From: Streptomyces massasporeus
GTDB lineage: Bacteria; Actinomycetota; Actinomycetes; Streptomycetales; Streptomycetaceae
Direction of reading: 5' to 3'
Assembly: GCF_014648995.1 (NCBI RefSeq)
Contig: NZ_BMSE01000029.1
Span: 1-64,000, forward strand
DNA: 64,000 nt
The stretch's first letter is position 1; each line of letters begins with the position of its first letter. The notes under the pieces were generated by a model. It was given only the letters and a program-made list of their open reading frames with translations, had not been told where the DNA came from and did not search any database. This document shows positions 23,853 to 32,061 of the stretch, one piece after another. A program made the position numbers and the translations under genes.

Positions 23853-26177
23853 ATGGTGATCAGCGAATGCGTCCGCTGCCATGGCTGGGGACCGGTCCGT
23901 CCGCTGGGCAGCTGCCAGGCCTGCCTCAACTGGACGCCCCGCGGCGGTTACAAGGGGCGCTGCCATCGGTGCCGGCACGAGGGCAAGGTCAACCGGGACG
24001 GGCTGTGCCGGCTCTGCATGCTGGAGATCCGCATGGTCCCCGATCATGAGTGGGCCGACGCGGCGGCCAGGCGGACGCTGGGACCCGTCCGGGATCTGCA
24101 GCTGCCGCTGCTGCTGGAGGGTGTCCGCCTGCCCGTGGTCCTTGCGCGCCACCATGACCGGCCGCTGGTGCGCGAGCGGCTGCGGACCGAACGCTCGGCA
24201 GGCCCCTGGACCTGGGCCAAGAAGGGCGATGATCTGCAGGTCTGCCCTCCGCAAGTCACTGGCCAGCTGCCGCTGCTGCCTCGCCTGCCCAGGACGTTCA
24301 CCCGCCAGCACGGCTACCGGATCGCCGCCCGCGACTTCCCCGAGTGGGCGGACGTCCTCCAGGCCGTCGAGCGGGTCCGCGTCCGGCGTGATCTGTCCGT
24401 GGGGTGGAGCGAGAGCGTGGTGCAGATGATGCGGCTGGCGCTGGCCTCCCGGGAGGCCAGCGAGCAGCTGGTCGACGAGTACGTCGTCGCCGAGCTGACC
24501 CGGATGAGGCCTGCCGTCGCCGAGGTCCTGCGGGAGGCCGGGCTGCTGCGGCGCCGTCTCGGTTCCGGACTCGCCCAGAACGGCTACCGGCGTGAACGGC
24601 GGCGCATGGTCTCCTGCGAGCACTGCCTGGCCTGGAGCGGGGATGCCAGGCCGCTGTGTGACTCGTGCCGGGAGTGGGCCCGTCACCCGGATCGGGAGAG
24701 TGGCCGCCCCTGCCTGCGGTGCGGCCGCACCTGGCCCCTGAAGGAGGGACAGTGCCGGTTCTGCCACCTGGTGCTGAACGAACACGTCGGAGACGGCCCG
24801 GTGATCGAGCAACTCTGGTTCGGAGCCGGCCTGGGCCACGGCCTCTACACGAAGCAGCCCGGCGACTACAGCCAGGGCAGCCGCAAGAGCCGCCGGCGGG
24901 AACTGGAGCGTCGGGAAAAGCAGACCCGGCAGGCCGACCGCCGGCTGTCCCCGCCCTTGATCAACCCACACCAGCTGGAGTTGTTCCCGCCTCCGGCACG
25001 TGTCTGGAGGCGAGCCCAGCACACCCAGTTGCCCACGATGACACCAGAGGCCGAACAACTCGCTGCGGAATTCTGGCAGTTCACGGAAGAGCAGCACTGG
25101 ACCACCCCCTCCCGGGACGTCAATGCCAAAGTCCTGCGGCTTCTCGTCGCCTGGCTCGGTATCGCCGCCCCCATCCTCGAAGCCGACGTCCGCGCCGTCA
25201 CCAGACTCGGCCCGAACTGGTCAGGACGTCGCGTCGCCGCATTCCTCGACCAGCGCGGACTACTCGTTCCCCTGGAGCGGACCGACCCGGAGCAGGCCGC
25301 GCTCGAACGGCTCCTGCAGGGTGTTCCCGATCACCTGCGGGACGAGGCGGACGCCTGGGTCCGCGTGCTCCGCGGGGAAGGCCGCAGGCCCTCCCGCACG
25401 ATGAACTGGTCGACCATCCGACGCTATGCCCACTTCAACGTCCCGGCCCTGCAGCAGTGGGGCCAGCGGGTTAGCAGTCTCCGTGAAATCACCCCGAAGG
25501 ACATCGAGGACATACTCAGCAGCCGCACGGGAGAACCAGCCCATTCGCTCCATACCAGCCTGCGATCGCTCTTCCGCGCGTTGAAGCGTGAGCGCGTGAT
25601 CTTCCGCGATCCAGCCCGCGGTGTCTCCGTGGCCGCCAACGTGAACGCACCCCGGCGCATCCCGTCCGATCGGCTCGTCGGTCTGCTGGACAAGGCCCCG
25701 ACCGCGATGGCGAAGGTCGTCGTTGCCCTCGTGGCCATCCACGCTCTGGGGCCACAGGAGATCCGTCATCAGCTCCTGACCGGCCTCGACCTTCCGGCAG
25801 GGCGCTTGATCGTCCGCCGCCGCTTCGGCGATCACGTCGTCTATCTCGACGAACTGACCATGAAGCTCCTGAGTGACTGGCTTCGCGCACGGGCTGAGCG
25901 CTGGCCCCGCAGCACCAATCCGCACCTGATCGTCACGCAAGTCACCGCGGTCGACCCCAACGGCCCTCCGGTGTCCAAGGACGGGCTGCGGTCGGTGTTC
26001 AGAAAGCTCGGTATCCAGCCCCGGAGGCTCCGCATCGACCGGCTGCTCGATGAGGCACACGAAACTGCCGACCCCGTGCACCTGATGCGCGTCTTCGGGA
26101 TCTCCGACACGACCGCACTGAAGTACGTGAGAGCAGCCCACCCTCACCGATTCGGGCCAGAGCCCACCCAAGCCTGA
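23853..26177 (+). CDS. Zinc-finger protein with a degenerate recombinase-like C-terminus (774 aa)
   Basis: Eight or more Cys form CXXC ribbons: CVRCHGWGP...CQAC and CHRCRHEGK...CRLC near residues 6-60, and CEHC...CDSC then CLRCGR...CRFC near 255-310. The C-terminal 300 residues resemble a tyrosine-recombinase fold (SRTGEPAHSLHTSLRSLFRA; HALGPQEIRHQLLTGLDL). The usual HXXR and LGH boxes are altered, ending FGISDTTALKYV with a possible Tyr. It probably works as a DNA-binding partner of the upstream recombinase. GGCGGGA precedes the ATG. Confidence 0.65.
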   Translation: MVISECVRCHGWGPVRPLGSCQACLNWTPRGGYKGRCHRCRHEGKVNRDGLCRLCMLEIRMVPDHEWADAAARRTLGPVRDLQLPLLLEGVRLPVVLARHHDRPLVRERLRTERSAGPWTWAKKGDDLQVCPPQVTGQLPLLPRLPRTFTRQHGYRIAARDFPEWADVLQAVERVRVRRDLSVGWSESVVQMMRLALASREASEQLVDEYVVAELTRMRPAVAEVLREAGLLRRRLGSGLAQNGYRRERRRMVSCEHCLAWSGDARPLCDSCREWARHPDRESGRPCLRCGRTWPLKEGQCRFCHLVLNEHVGDGPVIEQLWFGAGLGHGLYTKQPGDYSQGSRKSRRRELERREKQTRQADRRLSPPLINPHQLELFPPPARVWRRAQHTQLPTMTPEAEQLAAEFWQFTEEQHWTTPSRDVNAKVLRLLVAWLGIAAPILEADVRAVTRLGPNWSGRRVAAFLDQRGLLVPLERTDPEQAALERLLQGVPDHLRDEADAWVRVLRGEGRRPSRTMNWSTIRRYAHFNVPALQQWGQRVSSLREITPKDIEDILSSRTGEPAHSLHTSLRSLFRALKRERVIFRDPARGVSVAANVNAPRRIPSDRLVGLLDKAPTAMAKVVVALVAIHALGPQEIRHQLLTGLDLPAGRLIVRRRFGDHVVYLDELTMKLLSDWLRARAERWPRSTNPHLIVTQVTAVDPNGPPVSKDGLRSVFRKLGIQPRRLRIDRLLDEAHETADPVHLMRVFGISDTTALKYVRAAHPHRFGPEPTQA

Positions 26178-26194
26178 TCGGCAGTCCCGAGCCC

Positions 26195-26243
26195 GGGGTG
26201 CAGCCGACATACGCACCAAAGGGGCGATGAGTTGATCTTGATG
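26195..26243. repeat. Inverted copy of the sequence at 29682-29729
   Basis: The reverse complement of this stretch matches 29682-29729 at about four of five positions (shared blocks TCAAGATCA, CCTTTGG, GCGTA, CACCCC). It follows the last recombinase gene by about 18 bp and probably marks an ancestral element end. Confidence 0.55.
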
Positions 26244-26376
26244 CGACTTCGCACGTGGTCAGCACAGTGAAGCGCATAAGAACTCCTAACACAATGAGCC
26301 ATCGGGAATGACTGTCTGTCATGGAGGCGTGGAGGTTGGGTGTGTGATGGTTCGCGGCCGACCCGACCTGCGACAG

Positions 26377-27693
26377 TTACTGCGCAGGAGAGCTACACGC
26401 ATGCTGTTCGGTGCCGTTCTCTGATCCCGTTGAGCAGTTCGGGACGGGGACCGGGGAGGCGGGCGGGTGCCAGGTGAGGATCCAGCCGGCGGTAAGCGCC
26501 GCCGCGCCGCCTGCCAGGGCGATTGCACCGCCTGTTCCGATGCTTGCGGCCACCGCGCCGAAGCAGGCCGGCCCGACGCCCTGCAGCGTCATGCTGCCGG
26601 AGCCGAGCAGACCGAAGGCCTGGCCCTGGCCATCTGGCGGTAAGGCGTCCAGGAACGGCCGTTGCAGGCCGAGACCGTAGGCGAATCCGAAGCCGCAGAG
26701 CAGCAGCAGACAGGACGAGACGCCCACTCCGGGCTCGGCAGCGAAGCCGACCAGCGGCAGTCCCATCAGCGCAATCAACGGGACTACCAGTCGCTCCCGG
26801 GTGGGCGGCCGTAGCAATCGGCCCACCAGAAGGTCACCGACAAGCATGCCGACCGGCAGACATCCCATCAGCACCGCGTACCATCCGGGCGCGAAGTGGC
26901 GTCCTCCCGCGTAGGCGACGAGCAGGCCTTCTGCGCCCGCTACGAAAGCGGTCGGCAGCCACTGCGCCAGCATCAGTCGTCGCACCGTGCGTCCGCGCAG
27001 CAGCAAGCCGGCACCGTGCAGGCTTGCCCGGACGGCCCCGCCATCGCCCCGAGCGCTGCCAGGTGGGCCGCCGAACTCTCCCGGCTGCAGCCCGGGTAGC
27101 CGGATGCGGACAGCGAGCGCGCAGCCGAGGTAGAGGACGGCGCTTACCGCGAGCGCCCGGTGCGGGCCGAGTACCGCGACGACCGCACCTCCCAGTGCCA
27201 GACCGACCAATTGCGCGCCGGAGGCAGCGATGTTGTTCAGTGAACGGCCCAGTACATAGGCGTCGCCCTTCAGCGACTGCGCGACCAAGCGACCCGACGC
27301 GCCGTGAAACACCGGTGTGGCGAGGGCGACCAGCGCCACGACACCGAGGCTTACCGCGATCGGCATCGGCACCAGAGCGAGCAGCAGGGCGGCGGCGAAC
27401 GTCAAGGCGTAGCCGCCGGTGATGAGCGAGCGGGGTGGCAGTCGGTCGGCCAGGGAGCCCAACAGCAGCGAGCCGAACAGCTGCGGGATGAAGCCGATGC
27501 CGAAGGCCAGTGCGCTCAGCGGCGCGGAGCCGGTGGCCGAGAAGATCAGCACCGAGAACGTGGTGATCCGCAGCGCGTCCGCAGTGATTGCGACGGTGCG
27601 TGTTGAGAAGAGCAGCCGGAATCGTGGCTCTGCCAACACCTCCCGGTAGGTGGCACGGTGGTTTCCCTGCGCGGGCTCGGCGGTTGGGGTCAT
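26377..27693 (-). CDS. MFS exporter (438 aa)
   Basis: About twelve hydrophobic segments cover the length, with the MFS loop GSLLLGSLADRLPPRSLITG between spans 2 and 3. It resembles the enterobactin-exporter/macrolide-efflux type (MFS_3). The ATG at 27693 gives the usual short cytoplasmic start (EPRFRLLFSTRTVAITADAL). It is divergent from an ArsR/DUF5937 regulator, with a perfect operator-like dyad in the gap, a typical drug-responsive pair. The substrate is unknown. Confidence 0.8.
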   Translation of the reverse strand: MTPTAEPAQGNHRATYREVLAEPRFRLLFSTRTVAITADALRITTFSVLIFSATGSAPLSALAFGIGFIPQLFGSLLLGSLADRLPPRSLITGGYALTFAAALLLALVPMPIAVSLGVVALVALATPVFHGASGRLVAQSLKGDAYVLGRSLNNIAASGAQLVGLALGGAVVAVLGPHRALAVSAVLYLGCALAVRIRLPGLQPGEFGGPPGSARGDGGAVRASLHGAGLLLRGRTVRRLMLAQWLPTAFVAGAEGLLVAYAGGRHFAPGWYAVLMGCLPVGMLVGDLLVGRLLRPPTRERLVVPLIALMGLPLVGFAAEPGVGVSSCLLLLCGFGFAYGLGLQRPFLDALPPDGQGQAFGLLGSGSMTLQGVGPACFGAVAASIGTGGAIALAGGAAALTAGWILTWHPPASPVPVPNCSTGSENGTEQHACSSPAQ

Positions 27694-27732
27694 GACGCCC
27701 AGCCTCGCCGTGCGCCCACACCCCTCACCAAT

Positions 27733-27752
27733 GATTCGTCGCTGGACGAATC
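27733..27752. promoter_or_regulatory. Operator-like perfect dyad between regulator and exporter
   Basis: GATTCGTC-GCTG-GACGAATC is an 8-bp perfect inverted repeat with a 4-bp centre. It sits 40 bp from the MFS start and 31 bp from the ArsR-like start, the usual place for an autoregulated divergent operator. Confidence 0.7.
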
Positions 27753-27782
27753 GGAACAGACGTCCCGCAGTAGCATGGCGCG

Positions 27783-28763
27783 GTGCTCCGCTTCGAAGTC
27801 TCCGTCGAGGACCTGCTGCGCAGCCGCTTCGCACTGTCGCCCGCGATGGACCTGTGCTTCCTACTGCGCTCGCTCGCCGGCCAAGACAGGCCGCTGCCGC
27901 GAGCCTGGGCCATCCGACTCCTGCCGGCCTTTGAACGGCTTCGCCGCGAGAGCGAACTGAACGCCGCCCTCGCCCTGCATACCCCGCATTCCGGACCGAA
28001 CTTCGTCGCCCCGCCCCCGCGCGGCCTCAACCAGACCTGGGCAGACGACCTGGCCATGATCCGGGCGACACCGTTGGAAGCGGCCCGCCACGAAATCGCC
28101 ACCACCGCGACCGGCCCGTCCGCCCGTGATCCCCGCGTACGCGCAGTGCTGGACTCGACGGACGCCGTCTCCAGGATCGCCGAGGCGATGGACCAGGCCT
28201 GGCACGAGCTACTCGCCACGGACTGGCCGCAACTGCGGGCGATCTGTGAGCGCGACGTCGTGCACCGGGTGGGTTTGATCGGCGAACACGGCTGGGTCAC
28301 GACCATCGAGAGCCTGCACCCCAGCATCGCCTGGCAAGCCGGCGGTATCGAGATCGGCCACTTCCCTCAAGTCGGAACAGTCCGCCTCGCCGGCGACGGG
28401 CTCCTGCTGATCCCTTCGGTATTCGTCGCGAATATCGCCGCGCACCTGGAAGACCCCTGGCCCAGGACCTTGATCTATCGTGCCCGCGGCACCGCCGCCC
28501 TGTGGGGCGAACAGGAGAGCGTCCCCAGACCGGACGCCCTGACCGCTCTCGTCGGCCGGGCCCGAGCCCGGCTGCTGTTGGCGCTGGACGCCCCGGCCAG
28601 TACCAGTCACCTCGCCCGAAGCCTCGCCATGGCACCCGGCGCGGTAGGAGACCACCTCGCCATCCTGCGAGGCGCGGGACTGCTCGTCCGCGCCCGGTCC
28701 GGACGGTCCGTGCTCTACCGCCGCACCCCGCTCGGCGAGGCACTGGTCGCCGGTACGGGCTGA
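27783..28763 (+). CDS. ArsR-family regulator with N-terminal DUF5937-type domain (326 aa)
   Basis: The first 230 residues match the DUF5937 ligand-type domain seen in actinobacterial ArsR regulators (RFEVSVEDLLRSRFALSP; GLLLIPSVFVANIAAHLED). The C-terminal 75 residues are an ArsR winged helix (ARARLLLALDAPASTSHLAR; VGDHLAILRGAGLLVRARSG; VLYRRTPLGEAL). The GTG start and divergent layout point to control of the MFS gene through the dyad at 27733. The inducer is unknown. Confidence 0.8.
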   Translation: MLRFEVSVEDLLRSRFALSPAMDLCFLLRSLAGQDRPLPRAWAIRLLPAFERLRRESELNAALALHTPHSGPNFVAPPPRGLNQTWADDLAMIRATPLEAARHEIATTATGPSARDPRVRAVLDSTDAVSRIAEAMDQAWHELLATDWPQLRAICERDVVHRVGLIGEHGWVTTIESLHPSIAWQAGGIEIGHFPQVGTVRLAGDGLLLIPSVFVANIAAHLEDPWPRTLIYRARGTAALWGEQESVPRPDALTALVGRARARLLLALDAPASTSHLARSLAMAPGAVGDHLAILRGAGLLVRARSGRSVLYRRTPLGEALVAGTG

Positions 28764-28840
28764 AGGCTGTGCGGACTTGAGGGGAGGGGACTGTCAGTGC
28801 ACGACGCGGACCAGGCCTGGCGCCAGGCTGTTTGCCTGGG

Positions 28841-29578
28841 TCATGCACCCAGATCCTCTGTCACGGGCAGGCACTCGGCGAGCAGGTCGACGACGTCGCG
28901 CCAGGCTCGCTGCGCGTGCTGTGGGTGGTAGCCGACGCCGGGGACCGTGGGGTGGTCGACCGGCGGGTGGTGGAAGGCGTGCAAGGCGCCGCCGTAGACC
29001 GCGAGGCGCCAATCGACGCCTGCGGCCTGCATCTCAGCGGTGAACGCGTTCCGTTGTGCGGGCGGCATGATCGGGTCTTCCGACCCGACGCCGGCCCACA
29101 CCGGGCAGCGAATGCGCGCTGCCTCGCCCGGTCGGCCCGTGGTCAGTGCGTTGACTGTCCCGATCGCGCGCAGGTTGACGCCGCCGCGCCCGAGTTCCAG
29201 CCCGACGGCGCCCCCGGTGCCGTAGCCGATGGCGGCGATCCTGTCGGGGTCGGCCCGCGATTCGGTGCGCAACACGTCGAGCGCCGCATGGCCGATGCCC
29301 CGCATCCGGTCGGGATCAGAGAGCAGCGGCAGGCAACGGCCCAGCATCGCCTCGGGGTCGCCCAAATAGCGCCCGCCATGAAGGTCGAAGGCCAGCGCTA
29401 CGTATCCCAGCTCGGCGAGAGCATCGGCCCGGCGGCGCTCGACGTCGCTGAGCCCCATGCCCTCTGGTCCGAGCAGCACCGCGGGCCGGCGGTCGACACC
29501 GGCCGGGAGCGCGAGGTGCCCGATCATCGTCAAACCGTCCGCCGGGTACTCGACCGTACGCGTCGTAATCGCCCTCAT
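28841..29578 (-). CDS. Dienelactone-hydrolase-like protein lacking the usual nucleophile (245 aa)
   Basis: The alpha/beta-hydrolase order is clear: an oxyanion region (PAVLLGPEGMGLS), the elbow AIGYGTGGAVGLELG, the Asp loop GVGSEDPIMP and the His GGALHAFHHPP. The elbow position that holds Cys or Ser in active dienelactone hydrolases reads Gly here (GY-G-TGG), confirmed in the codons. It may be inactive, use another mechanism, or act as a ligand-binding protein. It is convergent with the ArsR gene and part of the element cargo. Confidence 0.7.
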   Translation of the reverse strand: MRAITTRTVEYPADGLTMIGHLALPAGVDRRPAVLLGPEGMGLSDVERRRADALAELGYVALAFDLHGGRYLGDPEAMLGRCLPLLSDPDRMRGIGHAALDVLRTESRADPDRIAAIGYGTGGAVGLELGRGGVNLRAIGTVNALTTGRPGEAARIRCPVWAGVGSEDPIMPPAQRNAFTAEMQAAGVDWRLAVYGGALHAFHHPPVDHPTVPGVGYHPQHAQRAWRDVVDLLAECLPVTEDLGA

Positions 29579-29681
29579 GAGACTGGACTGTAGTGATCGT
29601 CGAGCCCGGCCCGGCCGCTGTTCTGCCGCTGGCAGAACAGCGCGTGTGTCCCTCTGAAATGCGGGGGCCGAGCCCTCAGGG

Positions 29682-29729
29682 CTTCAAGATCATTTCGTTG
29701 CCCTTTGGCGCGTACCTCGGTCACACCCC
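29682..29729. repeat. Inverted copy of the sequence at 26195-26243
   Basis: This is about 80 percent identical to the reverse complement of 26195-26243. It lies about 90 bp inside the right junction and is followed at once by AACCCGTCGG, the core of the terminal repeat. Confidence 0.55.
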
Positions 29730-29802
29730 AACCCGTCGGCTACTACGCCAGCGGGCGCCACGTCCCCTTCCGGTTCCCCGCGATTCCACCCCGAGAATCC
29801 GC

Positions 29803-29813
29803 GAACCCGTCGG
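29803..29813 (-). repeat. Right terminal inverted repeat of the recombinase element
   Basis: GAACCCGTCGG, the exact complement of CCGACGGGTTC at 22186-22196, ends five bases before the resumed reading frame of the split gene. Confidence 0.55.
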
Positions 29814-29818
29814 CTTGG

Positions 29819-30436
29819 CGATGGGAGGACGTCCGGCACGCGCGGTTCGCGGGCTGGCACGGGATGGCCAACTGGATCAAGGCGGCGCTCAGCCTGGCCA
29901 GCGTGTGCGCGTTCATCATCATGCTGGACGCCGCCGGCGACATCCTCTCCGCCGTAGCCCACCGGATCGCGGTCGCGACCCCCGAGACACAGCTGGCGTC
30001 CGAGACCTCCAACAGCTTCTGGGCAGTGATCGACACCCGGGTCCGCACGTACATCGCCCAGCACACCGGCCACCTCGCCGTCAACGGATCCGCCGTCTAC
30101 GCCTTCTGGCAGGCGGTCGGCCTGTTCGGCCTGATCGGCGGCTTCTTCCACAGCACCGGCGCTCGCATCACCTACATCCTCTGGGGAGCGGCAAGCGTCG
30201 GCATGGTCTGGTCCGCCTCCCCCGCCGACGGCCGCACCGTCGCCACCGGCATCGCCGTCCTCGCCTGGACCATCGCCTCCGTCGTCGCCCTGCGCGGCCT
30301 GAGCCTGCGACCGGTCATCCACACCGCCTTCCAGCCCCACATCGACATCCGCCCCGAGGTCCACATCCCGCCGCAGCCCGTCCCCGTCCACGACGACCTG
30401 GACGAGCCGGACAACGTCAATCCGCTCCAGCGCTGA
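29819..30436 (+). pseudogene. 3' part of the split transfer-region membrane-protein gene
   Basis: The frame from RWEDVRHARFAGWHGMANW onwards is typical of Streptomyces plasmid membrane proteins, with about four hydrophobic segments (LASVCAFIIMLDAAGD; GSAVYAFWQAVGLFGLIGGF; RITYILWGAASVGMVW; VLAWTIASVVAL) and an acidic Pro-rich tail. A GTG at 29705 inside the element could still start a 243-residue version, so expression cannot be excluded. Joined to 22006-22176 it restores a single gene of about 262 codons. Confidence 0.6.
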
Positions 30437-30802
30437 CCCAGGCACCACTCCCGCCCACCCTCTTGCTGGCGCCGTGCAGACCAGGGCGCGGCGCCCGGAT
30501 CTGAACGGACATCTCGCACCTGCGGGGCCTCCCAGACCTTCCCCACCGAGGGCGGCGTGGACCGCACCGCCTGGCGGCACACCCACCCGACCCTCTTCGA
30601 CCAGCTGCGACAGAAGGCCGCCCGACTGCTCCGGACCCGCAGCACCCGCTGACCTGACGCCCTGCCTGGCCCTCGCCCGCCCCGCGCCCCGGGGCCGGGC
30701 GAGGACCGGACAGGCCGCCCGGCCACCAACTCCCGCGCCCCGTCGACGCACCGACGTCAGCGGGGCGCGGTGAGCCCACCCAACCGCTGGAGGAGAACAC
30801 TC
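30437..30802. other. Gap with only a fragmentary frame
   Basis: No complete gene was found. A short frame ending at 30652 (about 30491-30652) has a protein-like sequence, CGASQTFPTEGGVDRTAWRH followed by LFDQLRQKAARLLR, but no credible start codon, so it may be a damaged small gene. GGAGGAG for the next gene lies at 30789. Confidence 0.3.
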
Positions 30803-31134
30803 GTGCTTATCCCCCGCCCGCGCCGCCGGATCGGCCTGCCCCGCCTGCAGCGTCCCGGATCCCGCTACCCGGTCCCCCAGCATCGACTTCCCGGCTCCTG
30901 GAGCAACGACGACGCCGCCCGCGAGATCGTGCTCCAGCGGCTGAGCGCGGAGCGCCGCTCGGACTACGACGAGATGGTCTACCTCACCGACTTCCACCTG
31001 GACCGCCTCGCCCTCCAGCGCTCCACTGAGTGGATCGAGGAGGAGCTGCAGCGCCTCGCGGACGAGCAGCCGGAGTTCCTGACCGTTACGGCACCGGCAC
31101 CGAGTTCACGATCCTTCGCTTCCCCAAGCGCTGA
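30803..31134 (+). CDS. Small transfer-region protein, probably frameshifted near its end
   Basis: GGAGGAG precedes the GTG at 30803. The protein is basic and Pro-rich at first, then helical (DAAREIVLQRLSAERRSDYD; DFHLDRLALQRSTEWIEEEL). As written, the frame runs on through Arg/Pro-rich junk into the next gene. Shifting by one base at about 31080 gives the natural ending DRYGTGTEFTILRFPKR and a stop at 31134. The length then needs one extra base, consistent with a single-base deletion, either real or a sequencing error. Function unknown. Confidence 0.5.
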
Positions 31135-31249
31135 CCGGACGCTCTCCGTACGGCCTCGCCGCACCGCCCCCCGGGCGGGCGACGGCGGGGCCGTGCGGTG
31201 TCCGTCCGGTCAGCCGAGACCGGACGACCGGCCCTCCCCGGAGGTCACC

Positions 31250-31630
31250 GTGCCCCTCGCCCGCCGCTCCCTCATGGAAGCCGCCGCTGCCCGTTTCGGC
31301 TGGCGCCGCGCCTACGGCGACACCACACAGGTCGAAGCGCTGCTCACCGAGCAGACCGAGACCGCCTACACCGAAGCCGCCGACCACGCGCAGATGGCGA
31401 CGGCCAAGAACGCCGACGTCCTCACCGTGCAGCCCTGCGTCCTGGATGTCCGCGGCCGGGTCCTGGCCGACGTCCTCTACCTGGAGGGCGTCCTGACCGG
31501 CGCCCGCAACCGCGGCCTGCCCCTGGAGCTCATCGAGCGCCTGGAGGACGCCGTGGACCACGGCCACGAGCTGACCGTGCTGCTCGCGGACACCGTCCGC
31601 ATCACCGCCGACCACGCGGCCGGCCACTGA
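31250..31630 (+). CDS. Helical protein of the transfer region (126 aa)
   Basis: GGAGG lies five bases before the GTG at 31250, which marks this as a gene of its own although the upstream frame is open into it. It begins ARRSLMEAAAARFGWRRAYG and is mostly helical (NADVLTVQPCVLDVRGRVLA; LELIERLEDAVDHGHELTVL). No family is recognised. It belongs to the run of plus-strand plasmid genes. Confidence 0.55.
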   Translation: MPLARRSLMEAAAARFGWRRAYGDTTQVEALLTEQTETAYTEAADHAQMATAKNADVLTVQPCVLDVRGRVLADVLYLEGVLTGARNRGLPLELIERLEDAVDHGHELTVLLADTVRITADHAAGH

Positions 31631-31676
31631 CGCCGCGTGTCCCGCCACGACCAGCGATGGAAGGAGATGGGCCGTC

Positions 31677-31973
31677 ATGCCGCTTCGCTACTTCGAGGTT
31701 GACGTCCCGACCAAGCACAACGATCAGCCGGGGCAGCGCATCCACATCTTCGTCGGCCTGGCCGACGATCCTCTCGCTGCCCGCACCGCCGCGCACGACG
31801 CATACGACAAGGCGCGGCTGCTGCACCAGGCCGGGCAGGAGATCCCGCACGAGTTCGTCAGCGGTTGGGGTGCCCGGGGGCTGCGGCCCGACTGGGACCT
31901 CGACTGGAACAAGGCGACGGCCGCTCCCTGGGTGAACCCCCACGGCCTGTTCGGCACGCGCCGCACGTTCTGA
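31677..31973 (+). CDS. Unknown small protein (98 aa)
   Basis: AAGGAGATG precedes the ATG at 31677. The protein has a beta-strand-rich start (LRYFEVDVPTKHNDQPGQRI), a central helix (LAARTAAHDAYDKARLLHQA) and a Trp-rich end (GWGARGLRPDWDLDWNKATA). No known domain is apparent. Function unknown. Confidence 0.6.
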   Translation: MPLRYFEVDVPTKHNDQPGQRIHIFVGLADDPLAARTAAHDAYDKARLLHQAGQEIPHEFVSGWGARGLRPDWDLDWNKATAAPWVNPHGLFGTRRTF

Positions 31974-32061
31974 ATCCGCCCCGGGACGGCCGCCAAGGCC
32001 GGAAAACCAGTCGGCCGCCCCGGGCCACCCATCCCGTACATGACGAGAGGGAGAGACCAGT

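Larger units (their letters stand above)
22177..29818 (+). mobile_element. 7.6-kb tyrosine-recombinase element with resistance/regulation-type cargo
   Basis: The segment between the two halves of a split transfer gene carries an 11-bp terminal inverted repeat, CCGACGGGTTC at 22186-22196 and its complement at 29803-29813, within a few bases of each junction. It encodes a three-gene recombinase module (22328-26177) and cargo: an MFS exporter, an ArsR/DUF5937 regulator and a hydrolase-like protein. A second copy of the repeat core lies at about 29730-29739, and a 48-bp inverted pair links 26195-26243 with 29682-29729. The exact crossover bases are uncertain. Confidence 0.6.

Noticed and set aside
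29705..29818. Start of the membrane-protein gene at the GTG at 29705
   Set aside because: The 38 codons before RWEDV lie inside element DNA with the terminal repeats and look unrelated to the rest; a split native gene is the simpler reading.
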